DNA of 64,000 nt, from positions 9,983,375 to 10,047,374 of the forward strand of contig CAIIXF020000005.1 in NCBI GenBank assembly GCA_903813345.2, in the 5' to 3' direction. The notes below the pieces were generated by a model. It ran no database searches. It saw only the letters and a list, made by a program, of their open reading frames with translations, and had not been told where the DNA came from. Position numbers and translations under genes: made by a program. Shown here one piece after another: positions 1 through 11,286 of this stretch. The DNA is from Owenia fusiformis. Taxonomy: Eukaryota; Annelida; Polychaeta; Sabellida; Oweniidae. How positions within the stretch are numbered: the stretch's first letter is position 1; every line of letters begins with the position of its first letter.

Positions 1-2535
1 GTAATTTGCATCATTCACTTTCCAATTTATGAAATTTTGAAAACTGAATCTTGGTAGTTGAAAATGGGTATTTGGCAGTTTGGTGAGTTTCATAAGCTCG
101 TGTGGACTAGCTCGTGTGAACGTTATTACAAACGATCGGAGAATAGCTTACGGGGAGGTGTGTTGGATGTTTGCAACACATTTCACATTTTCACACAACC
201 AACATGTCATCGCCTCCTATCAGTTCATTTCTAGAAACATGAATATACAGAGCTCTCGATGCGTTCAGTATCAATGCCAACTGCATGTTAAATCAAGTAG
301 TAGGAAAAATGCGAATACCAGCGCATTTGATTGAGTGAAATAAAACACAAGTTCTCGAAATGTGAATGAGGGCTTTGTATATCTAAGCATGAATTGACCT
401 CGCTAATAAAGAAGGATGGAATTGAAACTTGAGACTCTAGTCTCACTACTGTTATCTTTCACATTATTTATCAAAGCTATCACTCCTTTACTTGTAAAGT
501 CGCATCTGGTTCAGTTTATCTAGTTAACTCCAGGATTAGAAATATTCTGTGTCCACCATGCTAATCTAAATCACGATCTACCCGAGTGTCGGTACCTATA
601 CATAGTACATTACATTAGATGAAACAAAATCAAACTTTTGGAATGGTCTTCGCAATCTCGGTGGCTAGACTTTGGATTTTAGTCATTTGTTATAAGAAAG
701 ATACGACTATTAATATTGATATCGAATAGGCCTTGGCTACTTATAAATAGCATTTTTTATAAGCCAAGACTTGGACATTTAGAAATTCCCATTGGGTACC
801 TTGTAAACAGGATTAAATTTGGTGACTATTCTGGTACTATTCTTGTATGTAGGACTACATGGAGTCGCATATTATCAGCTGGACTGTTTGTCGGGGACTC
901 AGTTACAGCATTTATCATGTCTATCGAAACTATCACACTGAGATTCCTGTCTCGATATAGTATAAATATCAATCATATAATTTGAGTCATGGTTCGGGCA
1001 TTTGTCTATTTCACTTTCAAGGCTGATTGCCAGGAACTGACAGACGGATCTCTCATAGTATCAGATTTCGCGTCCCCATAATCGCAGACATCTGCTGAGC
1101 AGAGGCATACATCAACATTCGCGGCATGCCTCTCTCTTTTCACATAATCACAGCCCTAACAATTTACATTTTCGTAATATTGTGCAACAAATTAGTTAAT
1201 TGCATCTGTTGAGATCTTGAAATGCCGCCAGAATCAACGGGGAAGGACATATTTGAATACACCTGTTATGTTTTATTTGGGGGTAAAAAGTAACTTCTGA
1301 TATAAAACATATTTGTAATTGGTCTCTAACCCAGCCTTTATTATTTTTGCCTGTAGTGGCGAATGGTGATAAATTGTAATGGGCTGGCTTTTTCAGTTTA
1401 TCTCTGTGCGATATGAACAAAATGGCTACTTAGCGTTTAGTTAGTTTTGGTAATTTCTCAAAGCAATGAAAACTAAAGCCTACAAATATAGAGCAATGGT
1501 AACAGTTACTGAATCCCTTACAATTTTGATTTGATTATATAAACCATATGATAATCAAAGTGAAAGATGAGTCGAATGTTGTTTCAGCATTGCACTAATT
1601 ATCACTGATGAAGGTGATTAATTAATTTAATGCATAATTTCGATTAGATTAATTTCTTATCACAATCCTATCCAAACTACCCCACATGTTGTACTGATTT
1701 CTTGTGTTAATTTATCTATTAATGTATTCCGTTTCACAGGATTATTTTAGGTACCAAATCGTATATGCTGGAAGTCCCTTGGTTTTAAGGTAGTTGCGCA
1801 CATTCAGAATAAAATTGAAAAAAAATTGGTTCAATATATGCCTAATATCAACAAAATATTTTGATTTTCTGTAATACAAGGTTTACATGACATCCACATA
1901 TACTTTATATATTACCGAGTTCATTAAATTTTGTTGGTTACATGAAAATAACATGAAAACACTATGTGGATCTACCTTAACAATCTAGATTGGGTTGAGA
2001 GAAGTTGAAAATGTGTTATTAATTAATTTATTATATTATTGTGAATGCTGATATCTGCGAAGTAGTTGTTAAATTAAAGTACAGGCTATCTGTGTATTTT
2101 CTGATGTTGCCATTTGTCTTTTATTTTGCACTTTAAAACCAAACCCAAGTTTATCTTCAGCACAAAATTCCTTATTTTATCGACTCTGTCATGTCTGTTT
2201 TTGCTTTGACAGATAAGTTATGATGTCGGGGGGCTACACAGAACATAACAGCAATAAAACACTGGAGTCTGCATTGCTTTAGCTATTGGCAATGTGCCAT
2301 CTAAATAATTCAACCAGCAGAACAATTTATACAACTGTTTCTCGTTTCTGGCACAATTAATGAAACAATTTCGACTGTGACTTTTAATAACAATCTTTAT
2401 GCTTGTAATGAGTCGGAAGTTGAAATTGTTCATTTTCCAATTTGTGAAAATATTATTTTAGATAGCATTTGTACTCTAAATATTATAAACCATCTTTCAT
2501 TATTCTTCATATTTATGGGAATCAATAAATGTTTT
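1..2535. other. AT-rich non-coding stretch, no gene recognised
   Basis: I find no convincing coding region, RNA gene or mobile element. Open frames here are short (under 90 codons), low in complexity and show no family motif. The stretch lies downstream of the leftward exon at 2587-2955, so it is probably intron of that gene; later exons could lie to the left of the window. Confidence 0.5.
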
Positions 2536-2586
2536 TTATAAAATTGAAAATGGTTGTAAAATGTTCATTATTTTAGACATAATTAC

Positions 2587-2955
2587 CTTCACTTGGTCGT
2601 TCAGCTGGGTGGGGTCCCTGTCCAAAGTGTCAACGACAATTGGTTCAAACAGTGGTGCCCTGGGCTCCTTTGGCTCTTTAGGCGCTTTAGGTTTCTTTTC
2701 TTTCTTCGGTTTCTTCTCCTTTTTCTTTTTCTTTGAATCTTTGTCGTCATCACCGTTCAGTTTTGCCTTTTCGTCTACCGTTGTGACATCCAGAACTGAA
2801 GCGTCTGCGTCTTCTGCAGCGTCCTTCTCAGCGTCTTCCTTTTTATCTTCAACTTCTTCATTTGGGGTTTCAGCTACTGGTGTATCGAGAGGATCAACTG
2901 GTTTTTCTTCTGCAACCTCAACTGTTTCGGGCTTGCTTTCTGTTTGATCAGACAT
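2587..2955 (-). CDS. First coding exon of an acidic/lysine-rich protein, function unknown
   Basis: The minus-strand frame opens with ATG at 2955 and runs 123 codons. It ends with a good splice donor (AAG then GTAATT at 2586-2581), so this is a phase-0 first exon of a longer gene leaving the window on the left. The protein starts MSDQTESKPE, has an acidic Glu/Asp/Ala-rich segment (about residues 10-70), then a dense Lys/Glu block of KKEKKPK type (about 73-98), then a less biased segment containing PLFEPIVVDTLDRDP before the donor. The composition predicts a disordered, highly charged N-terminus. I do not recognise the family and assign no function. The frame is clearly non-random, but low-complexity charged sequence could mislead; the donor and the change to ordinary sequence at the end favour a real exon. 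Confidence 0.6.
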
Positions 2956-4436
2956 TTTTGTTTCTTTTTCGTCAACAAGAGGACTGTAGCTTATAAGCTC
3001 TAATTCTTGTTTCCCCGCAATTTTGACGGTTGTAAAAATACAACTTAAAGTACTGAAGTTAAACTTTGTTATAAAATACTTCTAAGATTGTAAAATGTAT
3101 GTCCGTCGATATTCCAAAGTCAAAATGCGAGTGCGCGAGTTATTGTAGTGCGTCTGACTGTTCCAGCTTCTGGATAAAGACAACGCCTTGCTCTGTGGAA
3201 TTCCACGCTATTACCAGGTCAAGCAGGGGCCAGTGTGAATGCAACTACTATTACTACGCACAGCCTCTAAGAGTGGTAGATTCTAAACGCTGGAATTTAC
3301 GGGACTATATATATGTACATGGAAACTCAATAATTTTATATCGCATGATACTCCATATATGGGGGGGGGGGGGCACTGAACTGACAAATGGTGCATTGCC
3401 CCATGGGCCTCGTTGTGTCTTCAAGGTTCGAATTCATTGGGGCGCCATGAGGTAGTCGTCGGAACTGAGAGAAATTAGATTCAATTTAATGTATGATGCC
3501 TTTTAGAATGCCGAAGGTACTGCCTGGTAACCATACTTCTGATAGGTTTAACTTGATTTTTTAAATTAAAAGAGAGGTTCATCTGATAAAACAAGGCACT
3601 GGAATTAGGGTTGAAATTATAAAATTTCAGATTCTATGATTAAATTCAGATTTATTCGATGGGCCTTCTAACGATACACGAAAGACCATGTCCATTCCAA
3701 TTTTAGTAGATAACTAGGATGTGTTCAAAATCTCAGCAAGAGCCAAAAGCATAAGTGACGAGGGAATGGAGGGCAATTGACCATGCCTTATGGGGACTCA
3801 CTGCAATAACGATATAAAAATTTAAGTTGTTCTTATGCTGATCGAATGGTAGTATTCCTGATCATATATCACATAATCCAAACAAAGATATCTTATAGAC
3901 CCCGCCCCCACCCCTCATCTCTGTAAGCCCAGATTTGTGAAAACGGAACTATTATTTGAAAAACAAAGGGGAAGGACTTCGAACACATTGAATTAAATAC
4001 TTGAACAACAACTTATCAACCCATAACTGGATAATTACAAAATTGATACAAGAACTTTGCAAATATAAAGATTATGCACCAGGATGATTTGATATTTTAT
4101 CTCATACTTACATTTATTTGGGCAAGGAAAAGCTCTATGTGTAATAGATAGTTGGTTGGTACCTTGAAGTGCCTTGAAGGAAAAATACCATACCATCCTG
4201 CCATCCCGATGGTTGAACCCATTCATACCCATGAAGACAAAAAGAAAAAATTAAAACAGTTGAAAATTGAATTCTTTTTTAATTCTTTTTAAACTTTAAT
4301 TGAAACAAAGTTTAGTTTATGATTAGGATTTTTAACCTGTTCTGTTTCGTGTCTTCATGTTTTGAACATGACTTATCGTGGTATAAAAGGGTCGCGGCCA
4401 TAATTGCATAAGCTCTTGTTATCTCTTGAGATAATT
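2956..4436. other. Intergenic, no gene seen; poly-G tract
   Basis: This stretch would hold the 5' UTR and promoter of the leftward gene at 2955. A run of about thirteen G at 3361-3373 is the only obvious low-complexity feature. I recognise no gene or element. Confidence 0.45.
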
Positions 4437-5202
4437 CCCATATCCAAAACCTCCCAAATACGCCACTTTTGTATGGAGACTACTCAACTTTACACAAGGG
4501 ATAATAAAATACAGGGTGAGCCAAAAAAGGTAACCCGAACATTTCGTCTTCTAACATGGATACGAACTTTGGCACAATTAAACCTGGTAGAATGAAATTT
4601 TTTTAACAAGGTTCAATTGTGCCAAATATGATTTGAAACCCATGTTGGATGTCTGAGTTATTCACATTTGTTTGGGTTACCTTTTTTGGCCCACCATGTA
4701 TATCTTTTAGGCCTAGGTTCTGCGTCAAAATGGTTTTGACAACTTTCGATATATCACGCCATTGACTAACTAGCCACTAGAATATAGTTCTGAACGTTAT
4801 GTTGTTTATTACGGTGTAGGCCCAGGGTGTTATCATGCGATAACATAATAAATATAAATGATCACCATCCATATATTATAATGTCTATGAAACACATGGA
4901 TTTATTCGTAATATCGTTTGATAATCAACCACTCGTAAATATCAATAATCTACACTCGCCCGCTATGCTAACTAGTATTGATATCCACTGACTCGTGCAT
5001 AAATTACCATTTCTATAGGATAACATATTCCGAGGTTGGTATATACTAGTGCCCCAAACCTATTCACTTGAGATAATCGATGTAAGTATACAAACCTTAC
5101 ATGTACCCCGTTTGTACATGTAGGGTGAGTATAAGGTGAATCTAATCAGGTGACATCATCATGATAAATAAGGGTTATGTACTGGGAGGTTTTGGATATG
5201 GG
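4437..5202. repeat. Pair of 20-bp inverted repeats spanning a short element
   Basis: An exact 20-bp inverted repeat (cccatatccaaaacctccca at 4437-4456 and its reverse complement at 5183-5202) brackets this interval, which also contains the TA-flanked element at 4512-4698. Beyond the right arm, 5215-5300 holds a short imperfect repeat of a gcatatct-type motif. It could be a foldback element that received the inner insertion, but I see no target duplication. Confidence 0.45.
4512..4698. mobile_element. Short palindromic Tc1/mariner-type MITE
   Basis: A 187-bp element with inverted termini of about 27 bp (start acagggtgagccaaaaaagg less its first base; end is the near-perfect reverse complement) is flanked on both sides by TA, at 4510-4511 and 4699-4700. 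The interior is also partly palindromic around a tttttaa centre. TA duplication and CAGGGTG-type ends are typical of non-autonomous Tc1/mariner derivatives. There is no coding capacity. Confidence 0.8.
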
Positions 5203-5405
5203 GTTTATCCAGAGGGATATATGCATATCTACCTGAGGGACCGTAGGGACCGAAGGTAGATGTGCATATCTCACGAGGGATGAATCCTATATCCAAACCG
5301 ACCGTACATAACTGCTTTATCCTATACCAAGTTGAGTTTTCAGGGGCATATGGTCATTTCAATACTACAAGGTGTAAAAATATACAAATCATTCATATGC
5401 AAAGT

Positions 5406-6759
5406 CAGGGTTCGTACACCTTTTTCAAAATGAATTTCCCTGACAATTCCCTGACATTTCCAGGCAAAAAAGGAAATTTCCAGATCTAATTTTCCTCGCG
5501 CGCCCTCTAAAAAGTCTCAAACAACTGTATTATTCAAGACAAAGAGACTTATTATGAAACATTTGGGTTTCTCCTTCAGTACCATTTCTCATGACTTAAC
5601 TACTTGTACAGGCAGTCTTATTCACCAATTTATTCCTGATACATTTTATTTTTAATATTACATATTTTACATTGCATAAGGCCAAAGGTAAACATACATG
5701 TACAGGGGTAAGCCAACAAGTATCAAGGAGGTGCATCTTTTGGGGTTTGCATCACTGCGAGCGAATGAAAACCAGAAGGGGGGTACGGGGGTTCACCCCC
5801 GGAAATTTTTCAAAATTGACAATGTATATGGTGCATTCTAAGCATTTCAAACTATAATTTGTTAATGTTTTGTAATGAATCCAAATGACAACTGAAACTT
5901 TAAAATTTTGATCTAAATCCTTCTAGAAAAATAGCAACTCACTTGAGGGGCAATTCCCACCTAATGAAACATATTTCTATTGAATACTATCATTGTGAAC
6001 ATTATATGATAGCAATAACCTGGCATTACTATTGTCTTCTCCCTTTTGGGAAAATTACACCAAAACAATTGAGACCATATTAGAAATTCCTTCTCAAGTA
6101 GCATCACCAGATCAAGAAAAGGCTCAGGCCTATGATACCAAATCAAATAATCAGTATTTTGTGTTATCAGGAATCAAATTTCTTTAAATTATCAAAGATT
6201 TCATAAAAAAATGGTGGCAATTTTGAATTCAGAGACCATCTTGAATATTTCTTCTTGAGAAGGTCCTTTGTCCCTAAGGCTACATCATACAAAATTTGAG
6301 CCAAAGTAAAATGCTGGGTTCATCTTTACAAGAAGAAAAATTTGGACCAAATTCAAAAACTGTTAATAGTACCCCACACACATTTTGGTTGCCTACTTCC
6401 ATGTGCTAAGGTTTTCAAAATTGGCAAAGCCCCTGAATGTTAAAAAGACTGTCAAATAGACAATACCAAATCTAATGTCATTCAACCAACCCTAATGAAA
6501 AGATTTGCAATTTGAGGAAACAACTAGATGATTTTGGATTTCACTTATATCCTGTCATAGCCCTAAAATGTATTTTGCTGGAACATTATTCTTTCAACAT
6601 TGATACAAAATTCCCTGACATTTCCCTGACACATCTACTGTTTCAAAATTCCCTGACATTTTTGGCCCTTTTTGACCCAATTTTAAAATTCCCTGACATT
6701 TCCAGCACCTGGAAAAATAAATCAATTTCCCTGACATTTCCAGGTGTGTACGAACCCTG
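5406..6759. mobile_element. Non-autonomous DNA transposon with 5-bp target duplication
   Basis: The element begins CAGGGTTCGTACACC and ends with the reverse complement GTGTACGAACCCTG. It is flanked by exact 5-bp direct repeats AAAGT (5401-5405 and 6760-6764). Both subterminal regions carry repeated TTCCCTGACATTTCC-type motifs: two near the left end (about 5435-5463) and several near the right end (about 6610-6742). The 1.35 kb interior has no transposase-like frame. CAG ends and a 5-bp duplication would suit a hAT-like (hAT5) derivative, but the superfamily is an inference. Confidence 0.8.
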
Positions 6760-6764
6760 AAAGT

Positions 6765-7048
6765 CATTGTATTGCATTACCGGAAGCGGGAAGATATGCA
6801 CCGGAAGCGAGAAGATATGCACCCAAGCGGGAGATATGGCGGGAGATATGGAGGTTCTGGATATGGAAACCTCAAAATCAGGATACGGGATATATCTTAC
6901 CAAATTATCTCCCTAAAACTCTACTTGGCATAGGATAAACAATGACATCTCATTATTCTTCTCAGTCCTGAGATGTTTTGTTCGTAAAATAGAAAGATGT
7001 GACATGCGTGATGAGTATCAGAATGAGGTGACATGTCACTCTCTAAGA
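6765..7048. other. Short non-coding stretch with gggagatatg-type repeats
   Basis: Between the DNA transposon and the LINE tail lies a simple, imperfect repeat of (a)gcgggagatatg-type motifs at about 6780-6870, followed by unremarkable AT-rich sequence. Confidence 0.5.
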
Positions 7049-9455
7049 ACATTTTTTTTTATTTATTTTTTTATTAAAAATATTTATTCTCTAAAATTAA
7101 AATCAAATACATAATAACACTTGACACTTTTAATAAGTGTATCAGCGTGAAAACATTTAAATATTAACCTGAGTCAAATGGAAATGAGAAAAAAGAACAA
7201 TTTAAAAATATTTACTCAGTTAAATGAGAATAAAATTGATAACAATATATAAAATCTACATATATGTTTGTCAGTAATTCAGTTCAGAATAGGTTGATGT
7301 CATATGAATTTTAAAATTCTTTTTAAAACAGTTAATGGAAGGTAATGTTTTCAAAGAAGTTGGCAGATTATTCCAAAGCTGAGCACCTGAATATTTTATT
7401 GAGTTTTGACCTATAATTGTTCTAAATTTTTTCATGTGAAGGCAATTTTGGAATCTTGTCTCATGTTCATGAAATATCAAATTTGGAGTAAAATAATTTT
7501 CAAATATGTCAAAAGGAAAGTCATCGGGTTTTGTTGTGTATTGATAAAGAAATTTTGCAACTTCAAGCTTATGTATGTCAAAAATATCTAGAAAATTGAG
7601 TTGTTTAAAAAGAGGTGGGCTATGTGCTAAAAAGTCAGAGTTTGTGATTATTCTCACTGCACGTTTTTGTAACAAAAGCAATTTATTCAAAAAGGTTTTA
7701 CATGCATTACCCCATATGATGTTGCAATAGTTCAATTGTGATAATATAAGTGAATTATAAATGGTAATCTTGGTTTTTGTATTCAATTTATATTTAATCT
7801 TTCCCAGAATACCAATAATTTTAGATATTTTATGTATAACCTTATTTATGTGCTCATTCCATTTTAATTTACAATCAATTGTTACTCCAAGAAAATTTGT
7901 ATGCATTACTCTTTCAAGAATATTACCCCCTATTTTTATATTAAAATCTTGATTTTCATCAATATTTAACTTAGATCTTGTAAATAGCATATAATTTGTC
8001 TTGTCTATATTCAAAGAAAGTTTATTTGATTTGAACCATTCTAATGTCTTTTCCATTTCTAGATTTACATTTCTATATAGATCATGAAGGTCTTTGTTTG
8101 AACATAAGATATTTGTATCATCTGCGAAAATAGTAAATTTAAGAATATTTGAAACCTTATGTAAATCATTAATATAGAGAATGAATAAGATGGGGCCTAA
8201 AACAGACCCTTGAGGTACACCAAAAATGATAATATTTTCTTCAGATAGAGTGTTGTTAAAAGAAGTAATGATTTTCCTATCAGATAAATAGCTTTCAAAC
8301 CAATTTTTTGCGACATTGCGAATTCCAAAATTTTCAAGTTTTTTTAGAAGAATTTCATGATTTACTGTATCGAAGGCTTTCGATAAATCTAAAAATATTC
8401 CAATAGCATGAGTTGAGCTTTTATCTAGAGATATCCTCACTTCTTCCAAGAAGGAGAGGATTGCCATATAAGTTGAATAATGTTTTCTAAAACCAAACTG
8501 ATTTTTGAATAAAAGTTTGTATGTTTCAATAAATGTTATTAATCTATTTTTCATGATCTGTTCTAAGAGTTAAGAAAAGACACTAAGTAGAGATATAGGT
8601 CTATAGTTTGAAAATTTTGAAGTATTTCCTTTTTTAAAAAGTGGGATAACTTTGGCTGTTTTCAACTTGGTGGGAAAAACCCCTGTATGGATAGACAAGT
8701 TTGCTATATGAACAAATGGTAAAAGTAAATTATTTCTTGAATGTTTAACTACTATTGGTTTGAATTCATCTAGGCCTGGTGAGCAATCTTTTAAAACTGA
8801 CATTAAATTTTCGATTTCATCCTTACTCACAGGAGTAAGTTCTAAAGAAGATTCATTGATTTCCATAAATGTAAAACGGGACGTTTTTGAACTTATCTTT
8901 GATGCTAATTTAGGTCCAACATTAGAAAAAAATCTGTTAAAATGATTAGCAATATCTTTTCTATCAGTCAAAGTATCATCTCCATCATAAAATTTATCTG
9001 GAAAAACTGAATCACATTTTTTGCGGTGAAGTAAGTCATTTATAACTGACCAAGTATTCTTGATATTATTGCTTGTTTCAGTAAATCTATCACAAAAATA
9101 TTTCCTTTCTGCTTTGCGGATTAATTTATGGAGTTTGTTTCGAAAAGTTTTGTATTCAGCTAGATTCTGTTTCGTTGGGTGTTTCAAAGTATTTCGATAA
9201 AGTTTATTTTTCTGTTTCACAGATGTTAGTATACCATGTGAGAGCCAAGGCTTAATTGAGTTCTTGTGAATTTTTGTATTTTTGACTTTTACAGGGAAAT
9301 ATTCATCATATTTTCTACTAATTTTGTCTGCGAACAAATTATAAGCCACATTTACATCAACCTTTTCATTAATCATACCTGTCCAATCTATATCTTTCAG
9401 TGAATCACTAAAATTATTAATTGCACTCAATGAATATTGAATATTTAATAACTAT
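7049..9455 (-). mobile_element. 5'-truncated LINE (CR1/L2/Jockey-like)
   Basis: A minus-strand non-LTR retrotransposon. Its 3' end is marked on the plus strand by a T-rich tract at 7049-7075, i.e. an A-rich tail. Coding sequence covers the region just before the reverse transcriptase, the whole RT domain and its C-terminal part. The endonuclease and ORF1 are missing, so the copy is truncated at about 9455, the usual result of incomplete target-primed reverse transcription. I could not identify a target duplication. Confidence 0.85.
7271..9430 (-). pseudogene. LINE reverse transcriptase, one in-frame nonsense codon
   Basis: Two open stretches in the same minus-strand frame, 8570-9430 and 7271-8554, are separated only by one TAA at 8572-8570. 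The upstream part (about 286 codons) has the typical pre-RT region ending KKGNTSKFSNYRPISLLSVF. The downstream part (427 codons from its first Met) holds the RT palm: DLSKAFD at about 56-62, GVPQGSVLGP at about 112-121 and the catalytic FADD at about 143-146, followed by the usual LINE C-terminal region to a natural stop at 7271. The break falls where relatives normally continue from the PISLLP block without a stop, consistent with a single substitution. The copy is young enough to keep the rest of the frame. Clade assignment beyond CR1/L2/Jockey-like is uncertain. Confidence 0.9.
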
Positions 9456-10780
9456 GACAGTACTGTCAGGCTGTCCCCCTTAGAAATTTGCAATAGTTTT
9501 CTTCAAAATTTTGCAAATAAGATTGTGGATTTTGCGATTTAAAAACTATGGATTTCGCATCAAAAAAAAATTGATTTACGAAAAGAGACGTCAAGAAGCT
9601 AATGAAATATTTTGTTTGTGCGACTTTTTACATCAATCAAAGTAAAAAACTTGTTTTTTTTTCATTTTTGCACCAGATTGGAAATTTTGCCATTGACACC
9701 CAAATTTGCGAATCGCAAGGCAGAAACGCCTATGTGTATGTGGACAGACAATGGTGTTAGCATTTGCCGCAACCTGGTGTATGTGATCTGATTTAACGTT
9801 AAAAATTGAGAATCAGTGCATGTAAGATCTAATACATGCGACACTTTAGGTGGTCAAAATTCAATTTGAATTTAGAAGTTCTTGTAAACTAAACTATTGT
9901 AGTTTCTTAAGAGACAAAACAAAACGAATTCACCTAGGATGAAGAAAAGAACCCAAGAAAGTAATGCTTGGTGAATTTTTATGGTAGTAAATAGATGGCG
10001 AGACAGTATAGAGACATATAAGAACGGAGAAACAAGACCTTCGGTCGCTGCTCCAAATCTATATTATATGCTTTCAGTAAATCGTTACAAGAAATTTAAG
10101 AACTAGACACAGGCCCGTAGTCAGAATTTGCCAAGGTCTAAAGGGGGGTTCACTTTTGACAACTTTGGTCCAAAAATGGCCAAAATCACTTTTGATGTCC
10201 TCAGAATGATGAAAAACTGCGCATGATTTTGAAAGGATTTTTTGGCGAGGTGGGGTTCGCTCGAACCGGGGCTCGAACCCATCGAACCCACCTGGTTACC
10301 GGGCCTGTCTAAGACGTTTACATACTTTATTTTCACCACATTTAATAACTTTTCTTCCTGATAAGTTACAATTAACGTCGTTTTTAAAATAGTCAATGCA
10401 TTAGTAGACAGTAACCTATGACGTCACATATTTCAATTTGGCGTCCCTCATTTGACATATAAGTGCAAGATTTTAATCCAAGGGCTCCAATCAGCGGGCC
10501 GTTTTGGCCATTACTCGGGCCTTATTCTTTAGTTTAAGGCCAAATCATCAAGAAAATGGGCTTTAAACAAAATTTGAGTCCACTTTATGTTATTAGGGCC
10601 GGGGCACAATTTTTTTCCTAAATTTCTTCAGACTTGGAATGCCCCCCTCTCCCCTTCACGGTTCCCAGAGCCGCCCCCACAGGCACAGGAAGATTTAAAT
10701 CCCCCACCCCCCCAGTCACTGTATAGCTAATGTAAAAAAATATATTTTCTACCTAATACATAGTGAGTGGGAGGGGTATG
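9456..10780. other. Intergenic repeat-rich stretch, no gene recognised
   Basis: I see no gene. At about 10490-10690 there is a degenerate relative of the GC-rich element that follows (gggcc/ggccc-rich, with short gggcctta-type motifs) ending in a C-rich tract. The rest is unremarkable AT-rich sequence. Confidence 0.45.
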
Positions 10781-11030
10781 CACTGGCGGATTAGGGGGGG
10801 GGCCCAGGGGCCCGGGCCCCCCCCCCCCCCTTGGGTGGGTCCAGAAAAAAAAAATTGGGCCCAAAAAATTTTTTGGGCCACACAAGGCCTTCAGGCCCCA
10901 AAAAGTGGGCCTTTTTGGTCGTTACTGGGCCTTTAAGGCCTTATTTGTTAATTTCAGGCCAAATTTTGAAAATTTTCTCTGACCTGAAATTTGGGCCCCC
11001 CCCCTTGTTGGTTCCTGGATCCGCCCCTGG
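10781..11030. mobile_element. GC-rich short DNA element with GGCGGAT termini
   Basis: A 250-bp element starts CACTGGCGGATTAGG and ends CCTGGATCCGCCCCTGG, an imperfect inverted terminal repeat. A GTATG direct repeat flanks it if the right end is placed at CCCCTG. Inside are runs of G and C and several gggcc/ggcct repeats. A related element lies at 60022-60224 with CAGGGGCGGATC / GATCTGCCAGTG ends. This end type recalls hAT-like non-autonomous elements. It sits about 190 bp upstream of the NSMCE3 start codon. Confidence 0.65.
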
Positions 11031-11217
11031 TATGAACTCTTGTTCCCTTGTCTGTGTCCGCCCCTGTATTCTTTGGCAAATTAACACCTCAAATGCTACC
11101 AAAATGTACCTTTTCGCAGATCATGCGGCAAAGCCTGTGCCAAAATGTACATCTCTAAGTTTGTTAAGTAACCCGCCATTTTTATTTTGAATCTTTAAAA
11201 ACGTTGAAGTGAAGAAA

Positions 11218-11286
11218 ATGCCTAAAAACAGTAGAAAGACTTCCAAGCGAACATCCCAAGGACGTAGGCTGGATGAGTCGTGTTCT
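11218..11286 (+). CDS. NSMCE3: NSMCE3 candidate exon 1
   Basis: ATG at 11218 follows gaagaaa, and the 23 codons (MPKNSRKTSKRTSQGRRLDE then SCS) end in a phase-0 donor TCT/GTAAGT. Phase matches the microexon at 13182, and the encoded LDESCS-DEEME-VQATQ join is smooth. It is chosen from start codon, donor and phase alone; an RNA read would settle it. Confidence 0.7.

Noticed and set aside
2561-2947. Plus-strand 128-codon Ser/Phe-rich frame
   Set aside because: It is the antisense shadow of the Lys/Glu-rich exon at 2587-2955.
3361-3373. Poly-G tract as a possible regulatory quadruplex
   Set aside because: A single mononucleotide run; no multi-tract G4 pattern or gene context.
5412-6903. Frames containing NSLTFP/FPDISLT-type repeats
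   Set aside because: Translation of the TTCCCTGACATTTCC terminal motifs of the 5406-6759 element.
10767-11190. Pro/Gly-rich frames near 10.8 kb
   Set aside because: Caused by G and C homopolymer runs in the 10781-11030 element.
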